This document shows positions 42,177 through 50,585 of a DNA stretch of 64,000 bases, piece by piece (the stretch's first letter is position 1; each line of letters starts with the position of its first letter). Source of the stretch: an uncultured Anaerolineae bacterium (GTDB lineage Bacteria; Chloroflexota; Anaerolineae; Aggregatilineales; Phototrophicaceae); NCBI GenBank assembly GCA_937995825.1, contig CALKJO010000013.1, positions 17,589 to 81,588 of the forward strand, read 5' to 3'. The notes under the pieces were generated by a model. The model saw only the letters and a list, made by a program, of their open reading frames with translations, was not told the origin of the DNA and searched no databases. Position numbers and translations under genes: made by a program.

Positions 42177-44438
42177 TCAAAGTGTGACAATTGCCAGATG
42201 GTCGTCCCCATCGTCAGTGTCCGGCTCATCCGGTTCTGGTGTTTTGATCACGCCGAAATCGGGCAGTTCCTGCGGCGGGTTGGCTTGCAGCGCCGCCCGC
42301 CCTAATTCGGTGATGCGCCACTGGTTGCCGTCCGCGCGCACAGCTTCGAACGCCGCCAGCATGTTCAAACGCAGCGGCACGTCAAAGCCAGCGCCTGCGC
42401 TGCCAAACAACAGCTTCTGCAGCCTGGGGATTTCAGCGCTCCCCAACCGATCCAGCGCCGCCAACAGCTCCGGCATCTTCTGAATCCGTCGGCACACGTG
42501 ATTGAGACCGTGCACACACACTTCCGCCAGTTTCCATGTCGGTGGAATGCTCAGCCGGATTGGCTCGCGTGCCTGATGGGCAAACTGGATATAATCGTGC
42601 AGTCCGGCTGCGTACCAGGCGTCGAATGCGTCTTGAGGATCGCTCCAATCGCGACCGGCTCGCGCCAGCATCGCCTCGTAGAACTGCCTGATCGCGATTT
42701 CAGGCTGCGCCTGGACGAGCTGGCGCGCCATCATGATCGACTCCAGAAAGGCGCGGGGCGGCGCATGGACGGGCAGCAGCGGTGTGGGACAATGAGCCAA
42801 AATCGGTTCGCATGAAGTTTCCTGCGCGCGGTTCTGCCACGCTGCCAGCGAGAATACGCCCCCACCCAGTAAGCGGAAGTCATCACTTTGGAACAGTGCC
42901 GCGTACACGCTCTCTTTTATGAAGTGCTGTTCTGGCGGCAGAAGCGCCAGCGCCCGCTGATGAACCTCGGCGTAGTGCAGGGGATGTCCAGCTTCGCTCA
43001 GCACCTGACTGAACAGACGAACACGGCTTGCGCATCTGCGTTTTCGCGGCATTCTGCGCTCTCTTCGCGCAACTCGTTTCTTGACGCGCCGCTCGATCCA
43101 GCGGCGTTCCTTTTGGATCGCATCCGGCTGCAGCGCTTCGCGCCTGTCCAGATGATCAAGTACATTCATTAGGGGACGCCAAAGGTCGTTGATCGCTGTT
43201 TCGATCCGGTGATCGGTTTCAAGGGATATGTCTTTGAAAGCATATTTTAACTGCCAATCTGTCATCTTACGGCGCGCTCTCGCTTCAATCTGGCGGACGC
43301 GCTCACGGGTCACGCCGTAGAGCTGCCCGATCTCCTCCAGTGTCTTCGCCTCACCGTCTGCCAAGCCCGTTCGCAGACGCACGATTTTCCGCTCACGTTC
43401 AGAGAGCTGCTCAAGCCACCGATTGATTGTTTCCATCAGCAGGCGAAGTTCAAACTGCTCTTCAAAGCTTGTCTCATCGACTAAGAATTCAGCAAACACA
43501 TCGAGGTCATATGAGTAGTGGCGCGCGTCGGTCTTCCGCAGTCGTCTGAGCGCGATCGCCGCTTTGTGCGGATTGTTCACCGCCTTACTCGCGGTCGAGG
43601 GCTTCAGTCGTTCGAGGATCGCCTGATCGCAAGCGTAGGGATTCACCATGAGGGCATTTTCAAATTCACGTTCAATCTTCTTTAACTGCATGAGCCTTTC
43701 TGAAAGATGGACAGGCAGTCGAATCGGACGTGATTGAGCGGCAATGGCGAGCAGAATCCGCTGCTGAATCCACTGCCCAGCATACTGCTGAAAATGCCCG
43801 CCTTCCTGTTCGATAAATCGATCCGCCGCGCACTGCAGCCCGAAATACCCTTCCTGAACGAGATCAAGATAGGGTAAACCGCGTCCCAGGTACGACATTG
43901 CGGTTCGCAGCACGTAGCGCAGCGTCCCTTCAATTAAACGACTTCGCGCCTGCTTGCGCTCATGGGCAACCAAGTGGAAGTGTTTGAGGATCGCTTGATC
44001 GGGCTGGCAAGTGAGCGCATCCGCGCGCAGTTCGGGTGGGAACAGCGCCAGCAGATAAAAGCAGCGCCAAGCCAAACGCTTATGCTGTTCATAGGACTCC
44101 TCATCACGCTCAGTTGGCTTCCCGATGCTCTGAGCCAACACCAGTGGGGTAATCATCTGCGGGTTGTCGAGGTATTCTTCGATCTGTGTGACGCACTCAT
44201 TCGGCATCAGCGTAGGTTTGCCCTGCGCCTGACATTCTTCATTGAATCTGCTGATTGTCTTTCGAAGCGCAGCTTGAACACGGGAAAAGGTCAACTCAAA
44301 GCTTTTCGCGGCAAAAGTCAGCAGCAAACGCCCACGTTCAATCCGCCGTGTAAGTGGTAGGTATTCTTCACGTCCCGTGACCGGCTCAATGCAAGCTATA
44401 TCTTTTAGCAACAGTCCGATTAAATCTAGCTGTCTCAT
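42177..44438 (-). CDS. sigma-70-like factor fused to a HARE-HTH-like C-terminal region
   Basis: A 753-residue protein. Residues 1-160 are helical and not conserved. Residues 165-240 are sigma region 2 (LRYVLRTAMSYLGRGLPYLD, LVQEGYFGLQCAADRF, FQQYAGQWIQQRI), with the -10-reading part altered from the usual STYATWWIRQAI. Region 3 is weak. Region 4 (343-392) is strong: LSERERKIVRLRTGLADG and IGQLYGVTRERVRQIEARAR. A basic linker (RRERRMPRKRR) leads to residues 473-535, which match a HARE-HTH winged helix (LSEAGHPLHYAEVHQRAL, SVYAALFQSDDF, GGGVFSLAAW). A further 215 residues have no clear domain. It is far longer than group 1-3 sigma factors, and lacks an anti-sigma neighbour. It could be an alternative sigma factor or a sigma-derived DNA-binding regulator. 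Confidence 0.85.
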   Translation of the reverse strand: MRQLDLIGLLLKDIACIEPVTGREEYLPLTRRIERGRLLLTFAAKSFELTFSRVQAALRKTISRFNEECQAQGKPTLMPNECVTQIEEYLDNPQMITPLVLAQSIGKPTERDEESYEQHKRLAWRCFYLLALFPPELRADALTCQPDQAILKHFHLVAHERKQARSRLIEGTLRYVLRTAMSYLGRGLPYLDLVQEGYFGLQCAADRFIEQEGGHFQQYAGQWIQQRILLAIAAQSRPIRLPVHLSERLMQLKKIEREFENALMVNPYACDQAILERLKPSTASKAVNNPHKAAIALRRLRKTDARHYSYDLDVFAEFLVDETSFEEQFELRLLMETINRWLEQLSERERKIVRLRTGLADGEAKTLEEIGQLYGVTRERVRQIEARARRKMTDWQLKYAFKDISLETDHRIETAINDLWRPLMNVLDHLDRREALQPDAIQKERRWIERRVKKRVARRERRMPRKRRCASRVRLFSQVLSEAGHPLHYAEVHQRALALLPPEQHFIKESVYAALFQSDDFRLLGGGVFSLAAWQNRAQETSCEPILAHCPTPLLPVHAPPRAFLESIMMARQLVQAQPEIAIRQFYEAMLARAGRDWSDPQDAFDAWYAAGLHDYIQFAHQAREPIRLSIPPTWKLAEVCVHGLNHVCRRIQKMPELLAALDRLGSAEIPRLQKLLFGSAGAGFDVPLRLNMLAAFEAVRADGNQWRITELGRAALQANPPQELPDFGVIKTPEPDEPDTDDGDDHLAIVTL

Positions 44439-44529
44439 CGGCGAGCCATGTAAATGATGGGCAGAAGTTCGATCCCTTTGTTCAAGCCTGGATGTGAAAA
44501 GACATGCATTGGAACAAAAGGATTAGTCA

Positions 44530-44556
44530 AGAATATACCCCATACTAACTTGTCAA
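44530..44556 (-). promoter_or_regulatory. possible promoter of the sigma-like gene
   Basis: On the reverse strand a perfect TTGACA (44556-44551) is followed 15 nt later by TATTCT (44535-44530). The area is markedly richer in A/T than its surroundings. Spacing is short, so this is tentative. Confidence 0.4.
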
Positions 44557-44642
44557 CAAAACATTCAAGAGTGAGTTTGAACGGGCTGGACGCATTCTCA
44601 CATTCTTGTGCATTTTCCCGGTGGTGACATGAGCCATTGACG

Positions 44643-45734
44643 TTAGCAGTCCTCCGAGCCGCTCAATGCCAGCCAGACCGCCCGCGCCGCCGACTCCCAG
44701 GTGAAGCGGGCAGCGTCGGCGCGTCCACACTGGATAAGATCGGCGCGTTCAGCCGGAGTCAGCGCGTCCAGACGGCGCAGCCCATCCGCGATGGCGTCCG
44801 TGTCCAGCGGATCGACGCGCAGCGCCGACTCGCCGCCCAGCTCCGCCAGGCTGGACGTGTTCGAACACAGCACAGGTGCGCCGCACCGCGCCGCCTCGAT
44901 GACCGGAAAGCCGAAGCCCTCATACAGCGATGGCAAGACCAGCCCGACCGACCCGGCGTAGAGCGCGGCTTTGTCGGCGTCGTCGGCGTAGCCAGGCGCG
45001 ATCACCCCGTCCCCCGCCGTCCACGCCGGCTCGAACAGCCAGCCGCGCCCGCCCACCAGCGCCAGCGCCGCTTTGCCGCCGTCCGCGCGATACCTCCGGT
45101 AGGCGTCGGTCAGGCGGGCGATGTTTTTACGCGGCTGAAGCGTCCCCAGAAACAGAAAGTAGCGCTCCGGCAGCCCGTATTTTGCGCGAACAGCGGCGAT
45201 CTCCGCCGGCGGGACAGCGCGCTCCGGCATCGACACACCCGGATAGACCACGTGGATTTTGTCCGGCGGCGTGCCATACCAGCGGGTCAGATCGGCGGCG
45301 GTGGCGCGGCTGTCGGCAAAGACGACGGCGGCGCGCGCGGCGCTGAAGCGGGTGGTCATGTCCAGATACAGGCGGCTGAGCCTGGTATGCGCCCTTGGAA
45401 AGACTTTGTAGCCGAGATCATGCACCGTCACGGCGGCGCGCCCTGGAAAAACGAACGGCAGCGTGTGCGCTGGGACAAATGTCCAGTCCGGGCGATCCTG
45501 CCACAGCGCAGCGGCGAAGCGCACATGCGTCCAGGCGCGCCGAAATGGGATGACTCGCTGCGTCACTTCAGGATGGTCGGGGAACACATCCGGCGCAGGC
45601 GCATCCCGAAAATACAGATCGATGCTGTGTCCCGGATTGGCGGCGATCAGGGCGCGGATCAGATCGCGGGCATAGGCTTCCGTGCCGGTAATGCGGGCGG
45701 CGGTCGTCCGGCTGGCGTCGATGGCGAGCCGCAT
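44643..45734 (-). CDS. GT4-family glycosyltransferase
   Basis: A 363-residue GT-B enzyme. Seen are GTEAYARDLIRAL in the N-terminal domain, VTVHDLGYKVFPRAHT, the acceptor-side linker VYPGVSMPERAVPPAE, the GTLQPRKNIARL phosphate site and the EX7E motif region PSLYEGFGFPVIEAARCG. It resembles mannosyl- or rhamnosyltransferases of surface polysaccharides. It starts 6 nt behind the preceding membrane-protein gene, so the two form a unit. Confidence 0.9.
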   Translation of the reverse strand: MRLAIDASRTTAARITGTEAYARDLIRALIAANPGHSIDLYFRDAPAPDVFPDHPEVTQRVIPFRRAWTHVRFAAALWQDRPDWTFVPAHTLPFVFPGRAAVTVHDLGYKVFPRAHTRLSRLYLDMTTRFSAARAAVVFADSRATAADLTRWYGTPPDKIHVVYPGVSMPERAVPPAEIAAVRAKYGLPERYFLFLGTLQPRKNIARLTDAYRRYRADGGKAALALVGGRGWLFEPAWTAGDGVIAPGYADDADKAALYAGSVGLVLPSLYEGFGFPVIEAARCGAPVLCSNTSSLAELGGESALRVDPLDTDAIADGLRRLDALTPAERADLIQCGRADAARFTWESAARAVWLALSGSEDC

Positions 45735-45740
45735 GGACGC

Positions 45741-46688
45741 CTATCGGCGGCGGGTGACAGCGGGCGCAGCGGCGATCAGCAGCAGCAGCGCGCCGACGAC
45801 CGGAGCGAACGGCGCTGCTGCCGTCAGGATGTCAGCGGGGGCGAGTTCGAGGGTGAACGCCATGCCGACTCCGGCTGCCAGCGCCAGCAGCAGGGCGGGC
45901 GCGAAGACGCGGCGGTTGGTCGGGCGAGACATCAGCCCCGCGATGATGAGCGCCGCCGCGATCACAACCAGAAACAGAGGATAGGCGCGCGTCAGATCGA
46001 GTCCGCTGGGGAGCAGGGACGCGCCGATGAGCGCCGCCATCCCGATCAGCAGCAGCGCGACCACGACAGCGCCGCGGCTCCAGCGTCCTGAAGCCAGCCA
46101 GTATACCAGCAGGCTGACTGCGGCAATGCCGACTCCGAGACCGGCTAAGCCGGCTGGGGTGAACGTGAGCAGTTCGGGCGCAAAATCAGGGGGGAGCAAG
46201 CTGGAGAGCGCCCCGGTGTAGACCAGAGTCAGCCATGCGCCGACGATCATCAGCAGCAGCGCCGGCACGACCGAGGCCAGGCTGCCGCGCTGGAGCGCGC
46301 TCATCGGGGGCGTGGGGTAGCGCGGACGATAGACCGGCAGCGGCTTGGCGCGGCGCTCGGCTTCTTCCTCTGCCGCCTGCGACGCGATCAGATCGCGCAG
46401 TCCGGCGGCGTCGAGCGCGGCGAGCGACCGTTCCGGGATGAGATCGCTGAGCGTCCCGATGACGGTCTCGGTGTTGATTTCGGAAGAAGGCGCGCTGTCG
46501 GGTGGCTCAAGCGCGCCGTCCGTCAGCGTTTCGGCTTCGGAGACGGACTCGGCATCAGCTTGCGGCTCATCGGGACGCACAAGCAGCGCCGTGTTATCTT
46601 CGAGCGGGTCATCCGGCGCGCTGGCGGCGGTATCTGGGGTTTGAGAGGACGGCTGCGCGCCCTGGGACTGCTGGTCATTGTCGGTCAT
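45741..46688 (-). CDS. membrane protein with acidic N-terminal domain
   Basis: A 315-residue protein of unknown function. Residues 1-130 are soluble, acidic and Ser/Pro/Ala-rich (TETVIGTLSDLIPERSLAAL at about 72-91). After YRPRYPTPPMSALQRGSLAS come about seven or eight hydrophobic helices up to the C-terminus (ending APAVTRRR). No motif identifies a transporter or enzyme. It is translationally close to the glycosyltransferase, and a role in envelope polymer assembly is only suggested by that. Confidence 0.7.
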   Translation of the reverse strand: MTDNDQQSQGAQPSSQTPDTAASAPDDPLEDNTALLVRPDEPQADAESVSEAETLTDGALEPPDSAPSSEINTETVIGTLSDLIPERSLAALDAAGLRDLIASQAAEEEAERRAKPLPVYRPRYPTPPMSALQRGSLASVVPALLLMIVGAWLTLVYTGALSSLLPPDFAPELLTFTPAGLAGLGVGIAAVSLLVYWLASGRWSRGAVVVALLLIGMAALIGASLLPSGLDLTRAYPLFLVVIAAALIIAGLMSRPTNRRVFAPALLLALAAGVGMAFTLELAPADILTAAAPFAPVVGALLLLIAAAPAVTRRR

Positions 46689-46853
46689 GAGCTACATTCT
46701 GGCAAATTTCGCGCCCGCGCGCAAGGGGGCAAAATAGGGATACAGGGTGAGGCAAAAGTGATGAGGAAAAGCGCGACTGCCGCCCTGCCGACGCCCTACG
46801 CTCGCGTAAGGCGCTGATGGCGGCGCGCAGCGAGGAGCGTCATTAGACTTCGG

Positions 46854-48329
46854 TTAAAGCCGGAAGCCGTCGCCGCGCTCCCAGGGGGACTCGGCGCGCC
46901 GCTCCGCCGCTTTCGCCCGCTGAGTCCCGCCCATTGCCGCGACCGCCGCCGCGATCAGCGCCCGATCCAGCGTTTTTGGGTCAATATGACCCGCGATCAG
47001 CGCGTTCCTGTTCCGCTCAATGAAACCCGTGTCGATCTCGCCCGCCGCGAATGACTCATGCCGGATCAGGCGGCGCAGAAAATCGCGGTTGGTCGTCACG
47101 CCGAGGATGACCGTCTCGCGCAGCGCCGCGTCCAGCCGGCGGATCGCGCCCGCCCGCGTCGAGTCATAGGCGATGATCTTGGCGATCAGCGGGTCATACT
47201 GATGTGGGATGGCATCGCCGCTCTCAATGCCGGCATCGACGCGCACGCCCGGCAGAGTCGGCGGGCGAAAGACGGCGGCGCGCCCTGGCTGCGGGGCAAA
47301 ATCCGCGTCCGGGTCTTCGGCGTACAGGCGCGCCTCAAGCGCATGACCGCGCAGGCTCACATCGTCCTGCGCCAGCCGCAGCGGCTCGCCCGCCGCGATG
47401 CGAAACTGCGCCTGCACGATGTCGATGCCCGTCACCCACTCGGTGACCGGATGCTCAACCTGCAAGCGCGTGTTCATCTCCAGAAAATAGAAGTTTCCCG
47501 CGCCATCGACGATGAACTCAACTGTGCCGGCGCTGACATAGCCGACCGCCCGCGCCGCCGCGACCGCCGCCGCGCCGATCCGCGCCCGCCCCGCCGCGTC
47601 GATCCGCCCAGACGGCGACTCCTCGATGACTTTCTGATGCCGCCGCTGCGCGCTGCACTCGCGCTCGCCCAGATGCAGGATCGTCCCGCCCGCGTCCGCG
47701 AGTATCTGCACCTCGATATGGCGTCCCGGCGCAATATAGCGCTCGACGAAAACGCGCCCATCGCCGAAGGCATGTTCGGCTTCGCGCCGCGCCGACTCGA
47801 CCGCCTCCGCCAGCGCATCCGGCGTCTCGACGATGCGAATCCCGCGCCCGCCGCCGCCGCCCGCCGCCTTGACCATGACCGGATAGGTCAGATCGGAAGG
47901 CAGCGCGCCGCCCGGCACGATCTCCCCGCCGGGCGCAACCGGCACGCCCGCCGCGATCATCCGCCGGCGCGCATCCAGCTTGTCGCCCATCGCAGCAATC
48001 GCATCCGGTCTGGGTCCGACCCAGATTAACCCGGCGTCGATCACCGCTGCCGCGAACAGCGCCGACTCGGACATGAAGCCGTAACCGGGATGCACGCAGT
48101 CGCAGCCCGTTGAGCGCGCCGCATCGATCAGCCGCCCGATGTGCAGATAGCTGTCAGCCGGCGCGGAGCCGCCCAGATGGACGGCGCGATCTGCCCACCG
48201 CACATGCAGCGCGCCCGCGTCGGCGTCCGAACAGACCGCAACCGACTCGATTCCGGCTTCGCGGCAGGCGCGAATCAGCCGCACCGCGATCTCGCCGCGA
48301 TTGGCGATCAGACAGCGCCGCAGCGTCAC
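46854..48329 (-). CDS. accC: biotin carboxylase subunit of acetyl-/propionyl-CoA carboxylase
   Basis: A 491-residue ATP-grasp enzyme that carboxylates the biotin of its carrier protein. GTG start overlapping the DUF2283 stop by 4 bp. Motifs are LIANRGEIAVRLIRACREAG, the ATP-grasp loop MVKAAGGGGGRGIR, ERECSAQRRHQKVIEESPS, the metal-binding FYFLEMNTRLQVEHPVTEWV and the C-terminal ARLYAEDP. About 40 residues after the core (AAVAAMGGTQRAKAAERRAE) are variable. No biotin carrier or carboxyltransferase gene is in this window. Confidence 0.93.
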   Translation of the reverse strand: MTLRRCLIANRGEIAVRLIRACREAGIESVAVCSDADAGALHVRWADRAVHLGGSAPADSYLHIGRLIDAARSTGCDCVHPGYGFMSESALFAAAVIDAGLIWVGPRPDAIAAMGDKLDARRRMIAAGVPVAPGGEIVPGGALPSDLTYPVMVKAAGGGGGRGIRIVETPDALAEAVESARREAEHAFGDGRVFVERYIAPGRHIEVQILADAGGTILHLGERECSAQRRHQKVIEESPSGRIDAAGRARIGAAAVAAARAVGYVSAGTVEFIVDGAGNFYFLEMNTRLQVEHPVTEWVTGIDIVQAQFRIAAGEPLRLAQDDVSLRGHALEARLYAEDPDADFAPQPGRAAVFRPPTLPGVRVDAGIESGDAIPHQYDPLIAKIIAYDSTRAGAIRRLDAALRETVILGVTTNRDFLRRLIRHESFAAGEIDTGFIERNRNALIAGHIDPKTLDRALIAAAVAAMGGTQRAKAAERRAESPWERGDGFRL

Positions 48330-48529
48330 ACCGCGCTGTCCTTTTCCATCACTGCATCGACAATTGCGCTGACAAACTGATGCGCATCGAAAATTTCCAG
48401 CAAAACCGGCTGATCGTGCGGATCGAAATGCACTATCATCCCATCTGCATGTTCCGCATGGACGATCTGCGCCGAGGAATTCAGCTCGATAGTTAAAATA
48501 TCAACACCCCGGCTGTACTTAATCTTCAT
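48326..48529 (-). CDS. DUF2283 protein, probable antitoxin partner
   Basis: A 67-residue protein starting MKIKYSRGVDILTIEL at ATG 48529, with AGGAGT 5 nt upstream. The pattern of short beta strands (YSRGVDILTIELN, VHAEHADGMIVHFD) and the HDQPVLLEIFDA segment is that of DUF2283. Such proteins are often encoded next to DUF4258 proteins and are predicted antitoxins. Here it overlaps the DUF4258 gene upstream by 11 bp and accC downstream by 4 bp. Confidence 0.8.
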   Translation of the reverse strand: MKIKYSRGVDILTIELNSSAQIVHAEHADGMIVHFDPHDQPVLLEIFDAHQFVSAIVDAVMEKDSAV

Positions 48530-48773
48530 AACGACTCCTTTTCCCAGGATAGAACGTGATGATAAAGTATTCCTCAGCGCCTTCTGTATAAACAACGCGA
48601 AGCACTGTGTTATCGCTAATTCGCTTTTGTGCCACAAACGGCGAAAGTGAGCGGTCATCTTGATCGGGATTGGTCACGACATCAACAATGGTTGCTTGAT
48701 CGGTTTCAAATCCGTGCGATGCAAGAATGTCAAACTTCTCCAGCGCATGATGGCTAAACCTTATCGTCTTCAC
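48519..48773 (-). CDS. DUF4258 protein, probable toxin partner
   Basis: An 84-residue protein read from GTG 48773 (MKTIRFSHHALEKFDIL), chosen because this start overlaps the protease stop as GTGA. A GTG at 48791 is the alternative. It shows the DUF4258 pattern: SHHALEKF near the N-terminus, DVVTNPDQDD, LRVVYTEGAEEYFIITFYPG, ending KRSRYED. This family shares features with RelE/BrnT-like RNases, so with DUF2283 it looks like a type II toxin-antitoxin pair. Activity is not demonstrated here. Confidence 0.75.
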   Translation of the reverse strand: MKTIRFSHHALEKFDILASHGFETDQATIVDVVTNPDQDDRSLSPFVAQKRISDNTVLRVVYTEGAEEYFIITFYPGKRSRYED

Positions 48774-50098
48774 CGCCTTCTGCCTGCCCACAGCGCGATC
48801 AGCCCGACCGCCAGCGGCAGCAGCAGTTCCACACTGTTACGCGGCAGAGTCGGCAGGGACGTCGCTTCAGCCACCGAAAACGGAACCGGCACGAACGTGA
48901 CTGCAAAGACGATCAGCCCCAAAAGCGCGATCCCGCGCCGACGGGCATCGAGCTTAGTGATCATGTCCAGCGGCGTTGCATACACGCGACCGAACAGCAG
49001 CAGCAGGATGAGCCAGAAGAACCAGGCATCCGTCACCAGCACCAGCAGCACCATGATCCCAAGCACCGGGAAATAGAGCCTCCGCGCCCGATCTCCGATC
49101 AGCGCGTAGAGGATATGCCCGCCGTCCAACTGCCCAATCGGGATCAGGTTGAGCGCCGTCACCAAAAGCCCCGTCCAGCCCGCCCACGCCAGTTGATTGA
49201 CGTAGACATCCATCATGCCATCGGGCAGGAAGCGCCCGAAGGTGATCGTTTTCGCCAGCGCATACAGCAGCGAATTGCCCTCCAGCACCCCGCCCGGCGT
49301 GATCGTCGCCACGGTCGAAGTCGCCAGCCCGATGAACAGGATCGGGATGGCGAAGATCAGCCCACTGAGCGGACCCGCCGCACCGACATCGAGCAGCACC
49401 TTGCGATTGCGCATCGGCTCGCGAAGCTGGATGAACGCGCCGAACGTCCCAATCGGGCTGATGAAGGGCGCGGGGATGAAATAGGGCAGCGTCACCGAGA
49501 TTTTATGGTGGCGCGCCGCAAAGTAGTGTCCGAGTTCGTGCGCGCCCAGGATCAGTAAGATGGCGATGGCGTAAGGCGCGCCGCGCCAGAGTTCGAGCAG
49601 ACCGCGCTCGCTGATCGCGCGGGCGGCGGCGACTCCCTCGGCTGCCGCGATCTCATTCAGCGCCATGTTCAGTCCCAACAGCAAAACGCTGACCAGCGTC
49701 GCCACAAACAGCACGGCATTCAGCCACCAGCCGCGTTTGCTCGGCTTGATCCGCCCGTTCATGACGATCACGATGTGCTTGCCGTCCACCTCGCGAAAGA
49801 GCGGCAGCGCGTCGAGCGTCAGCAGCAGGTGGTCGAGCTTGCTGTAAGCAGTTTCCGCGTCGAGCATGAGCTGCCCCTCGTAGACAGCGCGGATCGGCGT
49901 CTGTTCGCGCGGTGTGCTGGTCGCGCCGATAGCGCGCAGCAAGCGCGGGTCTTTGAGCGAGGCGATCTCGCGCTCGATGGTCATCACGGTCATCACCATC
50001 TGCCGAATTTCGGCATTCCCATCCTCCGGCAGCCCATAGCGCACAATCGGTCGCGCAGATGGGCGATCTTCGACCGAGGACGCAGGTTCATTGAGCAT
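48770..50098 (-). CDS. site-2-type membrane metalloprotease (M50)
   Basis: A 442-residue intramembrane protease starting at ATG 50098 behind AGGAGAAG. The first 130 residues are cytoplasmic, with two short alpha/beta motifs (AVYEGQLMLDAETAYSKL). Membrane helices follow with the zinc motif GAHELGHYFAARHH and the second metal site ALNLIPIGQLDGGHILYAL. The loop YFIPAPFISPIGTFGAFIQL is typical of the plant EGY-like branch of S2P. Family members cut membrane-bound regulators. First gene of the overlapping chain protease-DUF4258-DUF2283-accC. Confidence 0.9.
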   Translation of the reverse strand: MLNEPASSVEDRPSARPIVRYGLPEDGNAEIRQMVMTVMTIEREIASLKDPRLLRAIGATSTPREQTPIRAVYEGQLMLDAETAYSKLDHLLLTLDALPLFREVDGKHIVIVMNGRIKPSKRGWWLNAVLFVATLVSVLLLGLNMALNEIAAAEGVAAARAISERGLLELWRGAPYAIAILLILGAHELGHYFAARHHKISVTLPYFIPAPFISPIGTFGAFIQLREPMRNRKVLLDVGAAGPLSGLIFAIPILFIGLATSTVATITPGGVLEGNSLLYALAKTITFGRFLPDGMMDVYVNQLAWAGWTGLLVTALNLIPIGQLDGGHILYALIGDRARRLYFPVLGIMVLLVLVTDAWFFWLILLLLFGRVYATPLDMITKLDARRRGIALLGLIVFAVTFVPVPFSVAEATSLPTLPRNSVELLLPLAVGLIALWAGRRR

Positions 50099-50585
50099 TG
50101 TTCTTCTCCTGTTTCTTAAGTGCAAATTGTAGCCGATCATGCTGAGGTCTGCCTGAGTCTGCAAGAAAATCGGGATGAGGCGAGCGCGATGAGAAGAACA
50201 CCGCTGTTTTTCGCCAGCGCTGCACCCCGCTTGATCCATTTGCTTGATCGGTTGAAGTCAGCATGTTATATTCACTTAACGTATCCGCCCCATTTAAGAA
50301 GGACAGCCGACCGATGCTGTACTGCCAATCCAAGTTCATCGTCTTTAACTGCGTCCTGCACCATTCCCGCCGTTGCAGCCGCTGTTAATTCTGTTTGTAT
50401 CGATGTCTGCTGCGCTCGACCAGTGAATTCCGTCCGTCCTTTCCAGCAGCCCGAGGCGCTGACTCTGGCTCGTCTCCCAGCACGTCTGAGGAAAGTAACC
50501 GCTTGAAGTAAGCGGATTCGTGTCTTGCCCTGCCTGCGCCGCTCTTAGAATGCCGCGGCTAAATCAACCCCAAAGGACAATCACC
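50099..50585. other. intergenic region between divergent genes
   Basis: A stretch of 487 bp between the M50 protease and the secreted protein at 50.6 kb. It must hold both promoters, but I see no consensus pair. No coding frame has a convincing start or motif, and no RNA fold is obvious to me. Confidence 0.5.
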
